From: Sporichthya brevicatena
Lineage (GTDB): Bacteria > Actinomycetota > Actinomycetes > Sporichthyales > Sporichthyaceae
DNA: 45,951 bases
Assembly: GCF_039525035.1 (NCBI RefSeq)
Contig: NZ_BAAAHE010000055.1
Location: forward strand, 1 to 45,951
Direction of reading: 5' to 3'
Made by a program: the position numbers and the translations under genes. Below, one piece after another: positions 1-8,138 of the stretch (position 1 is its first letter; each line of letters opens with the position of its first letter). The notes beneath the pieces are model-generated. The model was not told the DNA's origin and ran no database searches. It was given only the letters and a program-made list of their open reading frames with translations.

Positions 1-57
1 CTGACCATGACCCCGAGCCTGGCCGAACTTCCCCTCAGATCACTTGATCAACACGCC

Positions 58-525
58 CTAGGGAACCGGGGCGCCGCGCAGGTTCATGATGACGTCGGCG
101 CGCAGCTCCAGCACGGTGGTGCCGGCGTCGTCGACGAGGTGGGAGAGCAGCTCGACGAGCGCGTCCCCGCGGTCGGGCCGGGGCGCGATCGCGACCACCT
201 TCGCGGCGCCGGTCAGCGTCGTCCCGGGCCGGACGGGCCCGAGGAACTTCAGGTCGAACCCGCGCCCGGCCTTGCCCATCGCGTTCGACCACAGGGCGTC
301 GACGATCAGCCGCTGGTAGACCGCGATCGTCTGCAGCCCGCTCGCGATGACCCCGCCGTACGGGCCGTTCGCCGCCCACTCGGGGTCGGTGTGCATCGGC
401 AGCGGGTCCCACTGTCGCGCGTAGTCGAGGATCGCCTCCTCGGTCAGCGTGTACGACCCGAACGGGATTTCCTGCCCCGGCGTCAGGTCGTCGGCGTGGA
501 TGCGGTCGGAGATCTCGGTGGTCAT
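58..525 (-). CDS. MaoC-like (R)-specific enoyl-CoA hydratase
   Basis: Small hotdog-fold protein of 155 residues, the usual length for a single-domain MaoC/PhaJ hydratase, which adds water to 2-enoyl-CoA. The signature Y-A-R-x-W-D-P-L-P-M-H places Asp40 and His45 with the D-x4-H spacing of the PhaJ catalytic pair, followed by the typical GGVIASG turn (about residues 57-63). It is divergent from paaA, with 156 bp between the start codons, so it probably shares the control region of the phenylacetate operon. A hydratase role on ring-opened phenylacetate intermediates, or on an enoyl-CoA from an alternative aromatic substrate, is an inference from position. The ATG is preceded by a G-rich GTGGGGG. 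The gene ends 57 bases from the window edge, so its downstream neighbours are not visible. Confidence 0.85.
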   Translation of the reverse strand: MTTEISDRIHADDLTPGQEIPFGSYTLTEEAILDYARQWDPLPMHTDPEWAANGPYGGVIASGLQTIAVYQRLIVDALWSNAMGKAGRGFDLKFLGPVRPGTTLTGAAKVVAIAPRPDRGDALVELLSHLVDDAGTTVLELRADVIMNLRGAPVP

Positions 526-610
526 ACCCCCACTCTGACTCCTCCGGCGCCCGTCCGCGATTACCTGCCGGGTAACGCGGGTGCGTCAGCCGACGTACCG
601 CCGGGGGCTG

Positions 611-640
611 TTGACAGCGCCTCGCGGGCCGACCTACGGT
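611..640 (+). promoter_or_regulatory. Sigma-A-type promoter of the paa operon
   Basis: A perfect -35 hexamer TTGACA (611-616) is followed after 18 bp by TACGGT (635-640). Transcription would start near 647, inside the palindrome at 648-661, so a protein bound there would block initiation. Seen directly; activity is inferred. Confidence 0.65.
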
Positions 641-647
641 ATCCCCA

Positions 648-661
648 ACCGAACATTCGGT
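648..661. promoter_or_regulatory. PaaR-like TetR operator before paaA
   Basis: Perfect inverted repeat ACCGAA-CA-TTCGGT. It resembles the ACCG...CGGT half-sites of the TetR-type PaaR operator described in Corynebacterium glutamicum. It covers the expected transcription start of the paa promoter. The natural ligand-responsive repressor is the TetR protein encoded last in the same operon (5979-6593), which would make it autoregulated. The assignment is inferred from symmetry and position. Confidence 0.6.
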
Positions 662-681
662 CGGGTTGCGGAGGCCCCAGC

Positions 682-1614
682 ATGGAGCAGCAGGCGCACT
701 TCGAGGCGGTCCTGGCGGCGGACGAGCGGATCGAGCCCCGGGACTGGATGCCCGAGAAGTACCGAGCGACGCTGATCCGCCAGATCGCGCAGCATGCGCA
801 CTCGGAGATCATCGGTATGCAGCCCGAGGGAGCGTGGCTGACCCGGGCCCCGTCGCTGCGGCGCAAGGCGATCCTGCTCGCGAAGGTGCAGGACGAGGCC
901 GGCCACGGGATGTACCTGTACTCCGCCGCGGAGACGCTCGGCGTCGACCGCGCGGACCTGCTCGACCGGCTCCACACCGGGACGCAGAAGTACTCGACGA
1001 TCTTCAACTACCCGACGCTCACCTGGGCCGACGTCGGCGTCATCGGCTGGCTGGTCGACGGCGCGGCGATCGTGAACCAGGTCCCGCTGTGCCGCTGCTC
1101 GTACGGGCCGTACGCCCGGGCGATGATCCGCATCTGCAAGGAGGAGTCCTTCCACCAGCGCCAGGGCTTCGAGATGCTGCTCGCGCTGCGGGACGGCACC
1201 GACGCCCAGCGCGAGATGCTCCAGGACGCCGTCAACCGCTGGTGGTGGCCGTCGCTGATGATGTTCGGCCCGCCGGACGCGGCGTCGACCAACTCCGCGC
1301 AGTCGATGGCGTGGCGGATCAAGCGTCACTCCAACGACGAGCTCCGGCAGCGCTTCGTCGACATGACGGCCCCTCAGGCGGACGTGCTCGGCGTCAAGCT
1401 GCCCGACGAGAAGCTGCGCTGGAACGCCGAGCGGAACAGCTACGACTTCGGCGAGATCGACTGGGACGAGTTCGCCCGTGTCGTGAAGGGCGACGGGCCG
1501 TGCAACGCCGAGCGCATCGAGCGCCGCGTCGCCGCGCACACCGAGGGGGCGTGGGTCCGCGAGGCCGCGCTCGCCTACGCGAAGAAGCAGGCCGCGAAGG
1601 TGGACGCCGCGTGA
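682..1614 (+). CDS. paaA: Phenylacetyl-CoA 1,2-epoxidase, catalytic subunit PaaA
   Basis: Diiron oxygenase subunit that epoxidises the ring of phenylacetyl-CoA, the committing step of aerobic hybrid phenylacetate degradation. From ATG 682 the protein has 310 residues, normal for PaaA. Carboxylate/histidine ligand motifs are visible: Glu42, then D-E-A-G-H with Glu72 and His75, and later E-E-S-F-H with His158. The start is set by GGAGG at 670-674, 7 bases before the ATG; the open frame extends far upstream but only as an overlap with the divergent gene. The stop overlaps the GTG start of paaB (GTGA). First gene of a seven-gene paa operon driven by the promoter at 611-640. The identification is firm because paaB-E follow in canonical order. 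Confidence 0.96.
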   Translation: MEQQAHFEAVLAADERIEPRDWMPEKYRATLIRQIAQHAHSEIIGMQPEGAWLTRAPSLRRKAILLAKVQDEAGHGMYLYSAAETLGVDRADLLDRLHTGTQKYSTIFNYPTLTWADVGVIGWLVDGAAIVNQVPLCRCSYGPYARAMIRICKEESFHQRQGFEMLLALRDGTDAQREMLQDAVNRWWWPSLMMFGPPDAASTNSAQSMAWRIKRHSNDELRQRFVDMTAPQADVLGVKLPDEKLRWNAERNSYDFGEIDWDEFARVVKGDGPCNAERIERRVAAHTEGAWVREAALAYAKKQAAKVDAA

Positions 1615-1895
1615 GCTCGGACTGGCCCCTCTGGGAGGTCTTCGTGCGGCCCCGGCGCGGGCTCGGGCACGCGCACGTCGGCAGCCTGCACGCGCCCGAC
1701 GCAAAACTGGCGCTGCGGAACGCGCGCGACCTTTACACCCGCCGGCAGGAGGGCGTCTCGATCTGGGTCGTCCCGGCCGACGCGATCACCGCGTCGAGCC
1801 CGGAGGAGAAGGACGCGTTCTTCGACCCCGCCGGCGACAAGGTCTACCGGCACCCGACCTTCTACACCCTGCCGCCCGAGGTGGATCACCTGTGA
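1611..1895 (+). CDS. paaB: Phenylacetyl-CoA epoxidase subunit PaaB
   Basis: Small bridging subunit of 94 residues. It begins at a GTG overlapping the paaA stop and carries the family's N-terminal W-E-V-F-V-R-x-R-x-G-L-x-H-x-H-x-G-S-L-H-A motif and a central L-Y-T-R-R-x-E-G-x-S-I-W-V-V segment. PaaB is needed for assembly of the PaaABCE complex and has no redox cofactor of its own. Length and motifs match the family well. Its stop overlaps the GTG start of paaC, so translation is probably coupled through paaA-paaB-paaC. Confidence 0.95.
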   Translation: MSSDWPLWEVFVRPRRGLGHAHVGSLHAPDAKLALRNARDLYTRRQEGVSIWVVPADAITASSPEEKDAFFDPAGDKVYRHPTFYTLPPEVDHL

Positions 1896-2644
1896 CGACG
1901 CCGAACGCCGTCGCGGCCTACGCCCTCGCCCTCGGGGACGACGCGCTGATCCTCGGGCAGCGTCTGCTCGAGTGGATCACCAACGCCCCGGAGCTCGAGG
2001 AGGAGGTCGCGCTCGCGAACATCTCCCTCGACCTCCTCGGCCAGGCCCGCGCGCTGCTCACCTACGCCGGCTCGTTCGACGGCCGGGACGAGGACGCCCT
2101 GGCCTACCGGCGCGCCCCGGAGCAGTTCCGCTGCGTCCACCTCGTCGAGCGGCCCAACGGTGACTTCGGCGCGACCGTCGCGCGTCAGCTGCTGTTCTCG
2201 TCCTACCAGTACGAGCTCTACGACGCGTTGTCCCGCAGCTCGGACCCGACGCTCGCCGGCGTCGCGGGCAAGGCCGTCAAGGAGGTCGCGTACCACCGCG
2301 ACCACGCGACGATGTGGACGCTGCGCCTCGGGGACGGCACGGGGGAGTCGCACCGGCGCATGCAGGCCGGGCTGGAGGCCATGTGGCCGTTCGCGGACGA
2401 GCTGTTCGCGCCGGACCCGGCCACGGCCGGTCTGGTCGGGCTCGGGGCGGCGGTCGATCCGTCGTCCCTGCGGCCCGCGTGGTCGAAGTACGTCGAGGCC
2501 GTCCTGGCCGAGGCCACGCTGACGGTGCCTCAGGTCGAGCCGGCGGCCGGCGGTGGCCGTGGCGGCGTCCGGACCCCGGAGTTCACCGCCCTGATCGAGG
2601 AGATGACCTCGCTCCACCGCGCCCACCCGGGGGCGACATGGTGA
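1892..2644 (+). CDS. paaC: Phenylacetyl-CoA epoxidase structural subunit PaaC
   Basis: Ferritin-like structural partner of PaaA, 250 residues, starting at a GTG that overlaps the paaB stop. The N-terminal segment A-L-x-L-G-D-D-A-L-I-L-G-Q-R-L-x-E-W and the later E-V-A-Y-H-R-D-H-A motif are characteristic. PaaC shares the four-helix-bundle fold of PaaA but lacks the complete diiron ligand set and stabilises the catalytic subunit. Gene order A-B-C-D-E is canonical. The last codons overlap the start of paaD (ATG at 2638), again implying translational coupling. Confidence 0.95.
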   Translation: MTTPNAVAAYALALGDDALILGQRLLEWITNAPELEEEVALANISLDLLGQARALLTYAGSFDGRDEDALAYRRAPEQFRCVHLVERPNGDFGATVARQLLFSSYQYELYDALSRSSDPTLAGVAGKAVKEVAYHRDHATMWTLRLGDGTGESHRRMQAGLEAMWPFADELFAPDPATAGLVGLGAAVDPSSLRPAWSKYVEAVLAEATLTVPQVEPAAGGGRGGVRTPEFTALIEEMTSLHRAHPGATW

Positions 2645-3141
2645 CCGCACGTGGAGACGTCCGCTCCACCGAGAGCGCGATCCGCACGGCCGTCGCCGGG
2701 GTCCTCGACCCCGAGCTGCCGCTGATCACGATCGCGGACCTCGGCATCCTGCGCGACGTCGAGGTGGACGGCACGACCACCGTCGTCACCATCACCCCGA
2801 CCTACTCCGGCTGCCCCGCGATGGAGGCGATCGCGAACGAGGTCCGCGCGGCCGCGACCGCCGCGGGCGCGACCGAGGTCGAGGTCCGCACGGTGCTCGC
2901 CCCGGCCTGGACCACCGACTGGATCACCGAGACCGGACGCACGACGCTCGCCGCGCACGGCATCGCGCCGCCGGCCCCGCGCCGCGGCGACGGTCCGGTC
3001 GCCCTGCAGTTGTCCGTCCGCTGCCCGCAGTGCGGGTCGCTCGACACCCGCGAGCTCTCCCGGTTCTCCGGGACGGCCTGCAAGGCCCTGCACGCCTGCA
3101 ACGAGTGCAAGGAGCCCTTCGAGCGAATGAAGGCGCACTGA
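2638..3141 (+). CDS. paaD: Phenylacetate pathway iron-sulfur maturation protein PaaD
   Basis: 167 residues from ATG 2638 (GTG 2641 is also possible). The N-terminal half is a DUF59/MIP18 domain with D-P-E-L-P-x-I-T-I-x-D-L-G and the conserved S-G-C-P around Cys59. The C-terminal extension has five cysteines (129, 132, 148, 154, 157) arranged as a zinc-ribbon-like CxxC...CxxC. PaaD is required for the epoxidase in vivo and is thought to help mature iron-containing subunits. It overlaps paaC at its start, and its stop TGA overlaps the ATG of paaE. Confidence 0.93.
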   Translation: MVTARGDVRSTESAIRTAVAGVLDPELPLITIADLGILRDVEVDGTTTVVTITPTYSGCPAMEAIANEVRAAATAAGATEVEVRTVLAPAWTTDWITETGRTTLAAHGIAPPAPRRGDGPVALQLSVRCPQCGSLDTRELSRFSGTACKALHACNECKEPFERMKAH

Positions 3142-4232
3142 TGACGGTGGTCGAGGAGACGGCGTCGCCGGTTCGCGCGGCGTTTCACACGTTGACGGTG
3201 GCGGCGGTCGAACCCCTCACCTCCGACTCGGTCGCGGTGACCTTCGACGTCCCGCCGGAGCTCGCGGAGGCGTACCGGTTCCGGCCCGGCCAGCACCTGA
3301 CGATCCGCAGCGACCACGGGCGGGCCAACGCGCGTCGCAGCTATTCGATCGCCACGCCCGTCGGCGGCCCGCTGCGCATCGGCGTCAAGCGGCTGCCCGG
3401 CGGAGCGTTCTCCACCTGGGCGTGTGCCGACCTGCGGCCCGGCATGCAGCTGGAGGTGATGACACCGAAGGGGAACTTCGGGACCGACATCTCGCCCGAC
3501 ACCGCTCGGCACCACGTCGCGCTCGGGGCGGGATCCGGCATCACGCCGCTGCTCTCGATCGTGGCGAGCGTGCTGGCGGGGGAGCCGCGCAGCACCGTGA
3601 CGCTGCTCTACGGCAGCCGCGGGTCGGCGCAGATCATGTTCGGCGAGGAGCTCGCGGACCTCAAGGACTCCTACCCGTCGCGGTTCCAGCTGCTGCACTT
3701 CCTCTCCCGGGAACCGCAGGCCTCGCCGCTGCGGGCCGGCCGCCTGGACGCCGACAAGCTCGACGGGGTCCTCGGCCCGCTGGTCCCGCTCGACGCCGAC
3801 GCCTGGTACCTGTGCGGCCCGAACGACGCGGTCGGCACGTGGGCCGGCGTCCTCGAAGCTCGGGGTGTGGACCCGGCGCGGGTGCACCGTGAGATCTTCC
3901 ACCGGGGCGCCCCGGTGTCGCCGGCCAAGGTCGACTCCACGCACGTCGACGGCCCGCACAGCACCGTGTACTTCACGCTCGACGGACGCAGTGGCGAGGT
4001 CGAGATCAGCCCCGAGGAGACCGTGCTCGACGGGGTGCTCCGCCTGCGCCCGGACGCCCCGTACGCCTGCCGCGGCGGTGTCTGCGGGACCTGCCGCGCC
4101 ACCGTCACCTCCGGCACGGCTGCCATGGACGCCAACTTCGCCCTCGAGGACGACGAACTCGAACGCGGCTTCGTGCTCACGTGCCAGGCCCGGCCGAAAG
4201 GCCCCGAGCTGACCGTGGACTACGACCGATGA
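3141..4232 (+). CDS. paaE: Phenylacetyl-CoA epoxidase reductase PaaE
   Basis: NAD(P)H-dependent flavoprotein that feeds electrons to PaaAC. The 363 residues show the complete ferredoxin-reductase plan. An FAD-binding domain has R-R-S-Y-S (66-69), an NAD(P)-binding domain has G-A-G-S-G-I-T-P and Y-L-C-G-P, and a C-terminal plant-type 2Fe-2S domain has ligands Cys310, Cys315, Cys318 and Cys348 (C-x4-C-x2-C-x29-C). The start ATG overlaps the paaD stop, and the stop overlaps the ATG of paaI. Intact, with all cofactor motifs present. Confidence 0.95.
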   Translation: MTVVEETASPVRAAFHTLTVAAVEPLTSDSVAVTFDVPPELAEAYRFRPGQHLTIRSDHGRANARRSYSIATPVGGPLRIGVKRLPGGAFSTWACADLRPGMQLEVMTPKGNFGTDISPDTARHHVALGAGSGITPLLSIVASVLAGEPRSTVTLLYGSRGSAQIMFGEELADLKDSYPSRFQLLHFLSREPQASPLRAGRLDADKLDGVLGPLVPLDADAWYLCGPNDAVGTWAGVLEARGVDPARVHREIFHRGAPVSPAKVDSTHVDGPHSTVYFTLDGRSGEVEISPEETVLDGVLRLRPDAPYACRGGVCGTCRATVTSGTAAMDANFALEDDELERGFVLTCQARPKGPELTVDYDR

Positions 4233-4693
4233 CCGCGCCCGATCCGCTGAAGGTCGCGGACGCCGTCGCTCACGCGATGATGCTCAACGACCGGGCGTCC
4301 GACGCGGCGGGCATCGAGCTCGTGTCCGTCGCGCCGGGGGACGTCACCCTGCGCATGACGGTGACGAAGGATCAGGTCAACGGTTTCGACATCTGCCACG
4401 GCGGCGTGCTGTTCCTGCTCGCCGACACCGCGTTCGCCGTGTGCTGCAACAGCCACGGTCCCCAGACCGTCGCCTCCGGCGGCGAGATCACCTTCTGCCG
4501 ACCCGCGTCCGTCGGCGACGTCCTGACCGCCCGCGCGGTGGAACGGACCCGCTTCGGTCGCAGCGGCGTGTACGACGTGACCGTGATGCGGGACGACGGC
4601 GAGATCGTCGCCGAGTTCCGCGGCCGGTCGCGCACGATCGGTGAGAACCAGCCCGGCTCGGACGGCGTTCGAATCACGGAGCGACTGACATGA
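4229..4693 (+). CDS. paaI: Phenylacetyl-CoA pathway thioesterase PaaI
   Basis: Hotdog-fold thioesterase of 154 residues. It hydrolyses dead-end or excess hydroxyphenylacetyl-CoA esters and so rescues CoA when the pathway stalls. The active-site stretch N-G-F-D-I-C-H-G-G-V-L-F-L-L-A-D (about 51-66) matches the PaaI family, including Asn51, His57 and the helix Asp66. It sits between paaE and paaK with ATGA overlaps on both sides, so it is translated as part of the same unit. Neighbourhood and motif make the assignment firm. Confidence 0.92.
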   Translation: MTAPDPLKVADAVAHAMMLNDRASDAAGIELVSVAPGDVTLRMTVTKDQVNGFDICHGGVLFLLADTAFAVCCNSHGPQTVASGGEITFCRPASVGDVLTARAVERTRFGRSGVYDVTVMRDDGEIVAEFRGRSRTIGENQPGSDGVRITERLT

Positions 4694-5982
4694 CTGACAC
4701 CGCCAGCGCAGTCCTTGACCCCATCGAGACCGCCTCCGCCGACGAGGTGGCCGCCCTCGCGGAGGAGCGACTGCGCTGGTCGGTGCGGCACGCGTACTCC
4801 AGCGCCCCGGCAACGCGGGCCGCGTTCGACGCGGCCGGCGCACACCCGGACGACATCTCGGGCCTGGCCGACCTGGCCAAGCTGCCGTTCACCACGAAGG
4901 CCGACCTGCGCGCCGACAACTGGGGCCGGTTCGCGGTCCCGCGGGAGAAGCTCGCGCGCATCCACGCCTCCAGCGGGACCACCGGCCTGGCGACCGTCGT
5001 CGGCTACACGCTCGACGACATCGACACCTGGGCCGGTCTGATGGCCCGTTCGATCCGGGCGGCCGGCGGCCGGCCGGGCCAGACGATCCACATCGCGTAC
5101 GGCTACGGCCTGTTCACCGGCGGCCTCGGGGCGCACTACGGCGCGGAGAAGCTGGGCTGCACCGCCGTCCCCGTCTCCAGCGGCCTGACCGAGCGTCAGA
5201 TCAAGCTGATCGGCGACCTCCAGCCGCAGGTCATCATGGTGACGCCCTCCTACCTGCTCGCGATCGGTGACGAGATGGAGCGCATGGGCATCGACCCGGC
5301 CTCGACCTCGCTGCAGGTCGGCATCCTCGGCGCCGAGCCGTGGACCGAGGCGATGCGCGCCGAGATCGAGGCCCGCTTCGGCATGGCGGCCGTCGACATC
5401 TACGGGCTGTCCGAGGTGATGGGTCCCGGCGTCGCGCAGGAGTGCGGCGAGACCAAGGACGGCCTGCACATCTGGGCCGACCACTTCTGGCCCGAGATCG
5501 TCGACCCGCAGACCGGTGACCCGCTGCCCGAGGGCGAACGCGGTGAGCTCGTCCTGACCTCGCTGACCAAGCAGGCCTTCCCGGTCATCCGCTACCGCAC
5601 CGGTGACCTGACGCGTCTGCTGCCGGGCACCGCGCGCCCCGGCTTCCCGCGCATCGAGCGCATCACCGGCCGCGCCGACGACATGATGATCGTCCGCGGC
5701 GCGAACGCCTACCCCTCGCAGGTCGAGCAGATGGTCCTCCGCGTCCCGGGTCTGTCGCCGCACTTCCTCTGCGTCCTGACCCGGCCCGAGCGGCTCGACG
5801 TCCTCACCGTTCGCACCGAGGCCCGGCCCGACGTGGAGCGGGCGCGCTACGGCGAGCTCGCCGGGCAGCTCGAGCGCCTGCTGCTCGCCGAACTCGGCCT
5901 CGGCGCGCAGGTCGAGGTGGGGGAACCGGGCGCCATCGAACGTTCCGTCGGCAAGGCCAAGCGGGTGCTGGACCTGCGATGA
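4690..5982 (+). CDS. paaK: Phenylacetate-CoA ligase PaaK
   Basis: Adenylate-forming enzyme that activates phenylacetate to phenylacetyl-CoA with ATP, supplying the epoxidase substrate. At 430 residues it has the normal PaaK length. Motifs include S-S-G-T-T-G at 94-99 (phosphate-binding loop), Y-G-L-S-E-V-M-G-P-G (adenylate-binding, near 236-248), Y-R-T-G-D-L, and the C-terminal hinge R-A-D-D-M-M-I-V-R-G. It overlaps paaI at the start and the tetR gene at the stop. The ring-opening and beta-oxidation genes (paaZ, paaG, paaF, paaH, paaJ) are absent here and must lie elsewhere. Confidence 0.95.
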   Translation: MTDTASAVLDPIETASADEVAALAEERLRWSVRHAYSSAPATRAAFDAAGAHPDDISGLADLAKLPFTTKADLRADNWGRFAVPREKLARIHASSGTTGLATVVGYTLDDIDTWAGLMARSIRAAGGRPGQTIHIAYGYGLFTGGLGAHYGAEKLGCTAVPVSSGLTERQIKLIGDLQPQVIMVTPSYLLAIGDEMERMGIDPASTSLQVGILGAEPWTEAMRAEIEARFGMAAVDIYGLSEVMGPGVAQECGETKDGLHIWADHFWPEIVDPQTGDPLPEGERGELVLTSLTKQAFPVIRYRTGDLTRLLPGTARPGFPRIERITGRADDMMIVRGANAYPSQVEQMVLRVPGLSPHFLCVLTRPERLDVLTVRTEARPDVERARYGELAGQLERLLLAELGLGAQVEVGEPGAIERSVGKAKRVLDLR

Positions 5983-6593
5983 GTACCGCCGAACGATCCG
6001 CGAAGCCTGCCGAGAAACGCAGCCGGTACGACGTCGAGTCGCTGCTCGCGGTCGCGGTCGAGGTCTTCGGCGAGCGCGGCTACGACGGGACGAGCATGGA
6101 CGACCTCGCCCGCGCCGCGGGGATCACGAAGTCGTCGTTCTACCACCACGTCAAGGGCAAGGAGGAGCTGCTCGGGCGCTCCCTGGACCGCGCCCTGGGC
6201 GGTCTGTTCGCCGCCCTGGAGACCGCGGAGTCCGACGACGGCCCGGCCGTGAAGCGGCTGGAGGGTCTGCTCCGCGGATCGGTGCAGGTCCTGGTCCGCG
6301 AGTTCCCGCACGTGCGGTTGCTGCTGCGGGTCCGCGGCAACACCGAGACCGAGCGCGCGGCGCTGGCCCGCCGCCGCGAGTTCGACCACCGCGTCACCGC
6401 GCTGGTCGCCGCCGCCGAGGCCGAGGGCGACCTGCGGTCCGCGGCCGACCCCGGGCTGACCGCCCGGCTCCTCTTCGGCCTGATCAACTCCCTCACCGAG
6501 TGGTACCGCCCCGGCGGGGGGCTCGGGGAGCGCGAACTCGCCGACGCCGTCGTCGACCTCGCCCTGAGCGGGCTCCGGGTGCGCCCCACCTGA
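5979..6593 (+). CDS. TetR-family regulator of the phenylacetate operon (PaaR-like)
   Basis: TetR repressor of 204 residues with an N-terminal helix-turn-helix (about 36-60: G-Y-D-G-T-S-M-D-D-L-A-R-A-A-G-I-T-K-S-S-F-Y-H-H) and a C-terminal ligand domain. It is the last gene of the paa operon, its ATG overlapping the paaK stop. Actinobacterial PaaR proteins respond to phenylacetyl-CoA and bind ACCG-CGGT palindromes; one is present at 648-661 over the paaA promoter. Autoregulation through that single operator is therefore the simplest model. That function is inferred from position; no ligand residues can be assigned. Confidence 0.85.
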   Translation: MSTAERSAKPAEKRSRYDVESLLAVAVEVFGERGYDGTSMDDLARAAGITKSSFYHHVKGKEELLGRSLDRALGGLFAALETAESDDGPAVKRLEGLLRGSVQVLVREFPHVRLLLRVRGNTETERAALARRREFDHRVTALVAAAEAEGDLRSAADPGLTARLLFGLINSLTEWYRPGGGLGERELADAVVDLALSGLRVRPT

Positions 6594-6625
6594 GCGTCCG
6601 CCCAGAGTGTCCGCCGAACGGGCTG

Positions 6626-6640
6626 TGGAACGTTGTTCCA
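6626..6640. promoter_or_regulatory. TetR operator before the second TetR gene
   Basis: Perfect inverted repeat TGGAAC-GTT-GTTCCA, 28 bp upstream of the GTG at 6669. Size, symmetry and spacing are typical for an autoregulatory TetR site. It lies in the only gap between the paa operon and the second regulator. Confidence 0.6.
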
Positions 6641-6668
6641 TCCTCGCGGGAGCGGGCAGGATGACGGG

Positions 6669-7262
6669 GTGAGCACCTCCCGGGTCGCGCCGCAGCGGAC
6701 GCCCAGCCAGGACGTCGGCACCTCGCTGCTGCGGGCCGCCGACGACGTGCTGCGCCGCGACGGGCTCGCCGGCGTCACGGTCCGCGCCGTCGCGGCGGAG
6801 GCCGGTGTCGCCCCGATGGGCGTCTACAGCCGGTTCGGAAGCAAGGACGGGCTCGTCGACGCCCTGCTGATCCGCGCGATCGAGGACTTCCAGGCCGCCG
6901 TCGGCCGCGACAACGAGCCCGACCCGCGCGAGCGGCTGATGGCCGGCGGGCGCCGGTACCGGGAGTGGGCGCTGGCCAACCGCCAGCACTACGAGGCGAT
7001 CTTCCTCGCCCGCATCGGACTCGGGTCCGACGAGGTCGCCGAGGCCTCGATGCGCGCGTTCGGCGAACTCCTCGCCCGCGTCGAGTACGCCATGGACGGC
7101 GGTGTCCTGGCCCGCGGGGACGTCGTCGACGTCGCCCAGCAGATCTGGGACGCGGTGCACGGCGCGGTCGCCCTCGAGCTCAACTCGCTGGTCCTGACGG
7201 CGGACCCGGGCGCCACCTACGAGCGGCTCCTCGACACCATCGTCCGGGGTCTCGCGCCCTGA
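6669..7262 (+). CDS. TetR-family transcriptional regulator
   Basis: 197 residues from GTG 6669. The DNA-binding helix-turn-helix is clear (V-T-V-R-A-V-A-A-E-A-G-V-A-P-M-G-V-Y-S-R-F, about 38-58). The C-terminal part resembles the WHG/TetR_C type found in many actinobacterial regulators. The start is chosen because the palindrome at 6626-6640 lies just upstream; the alternative TTG at 6633 falls inside that palindrome. The downstream gene is convergent, so the target is probably its own gene plus unlinked loci. Ligand unknown. Confidence 0.8.
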   Translation: MSTSRVAPQRTPSQDVGTSLLRAADDVLRRDGLAGVTVRAVAAEAGVAPMGVYSRFGSKDGLVDALLIRAIEDFQAAVGRDNEPDPRERLMAGGRRYREWALANRQHYEAIFLARIGLGSDEVAEASMRAFGELLARVEYAMDGGVLARGDVVDVAQQIWDAVHGAVALELNSLVLTADPGATYERLLDTIVRGLAP

Positions 7263-7278
7263 CGTCCCCTCAGGATCG

Positions 7279-8070
7279 TTACGCCGCGGCGGGCGGCCGG
7301 TGCCAGAGCGTGAGGCGGAACAACGGCAGGTAACCCATGCGCTCGTAGATCGGACGGCCGGCGTCGCTGGCGTACAGCACCGCCGGGAGCGCCGGGTCGG
7401 CCAGCGTGGCCTCCCACGTCAACGCCTCGCCGTAGCCGCGGCCCTGACACCCGGGGAGCGTCGCCACCGCCTCGACGTCGACGATCCCGTGCCCGAGTCG
7501 GGCCGCCGCGGTGCTCACTACGCGCCCGTCGGCGTAGCCCACCCAGACCCGGATCGGACCGTCGAGGACGCGCGGGTCGCCGGCCGGGCTGCCCTCGGCC
7601 GGGAAGCCGAAGCCCTCGCCGAGGACGTGAAGCGCGTCGGCCAGCGTCGCCGCGTCGGTCGCCTCGACGATCGTCAGCCCGTCCGGTGCGGGCGGCCGAT
7701 CCCCGCCCGCCGCGCGGACCATGAACGGCGGGTGCCCCATCAGCGCGAAGCCCTGCCCGCTCAGGTCGGGCGTCGGCCAGACCGAGAGCAGCACGAAGTG
7801 GCGGTCGGGCGGGTAGAACGCGGCCAGGCGTGCGACGGCGTCGTCGAGGTTCCCGTAGGCCGGCGGCGTCAACAGCACGGCGAAGTTGTCGAAGAAGACG
7901 GGCGACGCCGGGTCCGCGGCTGCCAGGTCGTCCCACCGGCCGACTCGGCCGCCGACGCGCTCGGCCATCCAGGCCGTCGAGTCCGCCGTGCTGAGGACGA
8001 ACGCGCGGAGCACGGAATGCTCGTCGGACGCCCCGGCCTCCCAGCCGTGCGTGAGGTGCTCGTCACCCAT
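7279..8070 (-). CDS. GNAT-family N-acetyltransferase
   Basis: The C-terminal third carries the acetyl-CoA loop V-A-T-L-P-G-C-Q-G-R-G-Y-G followed by an L-Y-A-S-D-A-G-R-P-I-Y-E-R-M-G-Y ending, the standard GNAT motif A/B pattern. The N-terminal half (about 110 residues) has no domain I recognise and may be a degenerate GNAT repeat. The start is placed at ATG 8070 (263 residues). An in-frame ATG at 8118 exists, but the 48 bases between are AT-richer with rare codons and probably hold the promoter. Substrate unknown. Convergent with the TetR gene and divergent from the lipoprotein gene. Confidence 0.7.
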   Translation of the reverse strand: MGDEHLTHGWEAGASDEHSVLRAFVLSTADSTAWMAERVGGRVGRWDDLAAADPASPVFFDNFAVLLTPPAYGNLDDAVARLAAFYPPDRHFVLLSVWPTPDLSGQGFALMGHPPFMVRAAGGDRPPAPDGLTIVEATDAATLADALHVLGEGFGFPAEGSPAGDPRVLDGPIRVWVGYADGRVVSTAAARLGHGIVDVEAVATLPGCQGRGYGEALTWEATLADPALPAVLYASDAGRPIYERMGYLPLFRLTLWHRPPAAA

Positions 8071-8138
8071 GGCCTGAACCAACCACAAACGCAACGCGCG
8101 TTCATATAGCGGTGACATTACGGATCTACCGTCCGACC

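Noticed and set aside
7..681. Upstream extension of the paaA frame with 225 extra residues
   Set aside because: It runs antisense through the MaoC gene and the promoter. The ATG at 682 with GGAGG gives a normal PaaA.
634..1704. Long minus-strand frame across paaA
   Set aside because: Arg/Pro/Ala-rich shadow typical of very GC-rich coding DNA, with no recognisable domain. Many similar shadows were left out.
8071..8118. Start of the GNAT gene at ATG 8118
   Set aside because: The added 16 codons are AT-richer with rare codons and would leave almost no room for two divergent promoters.
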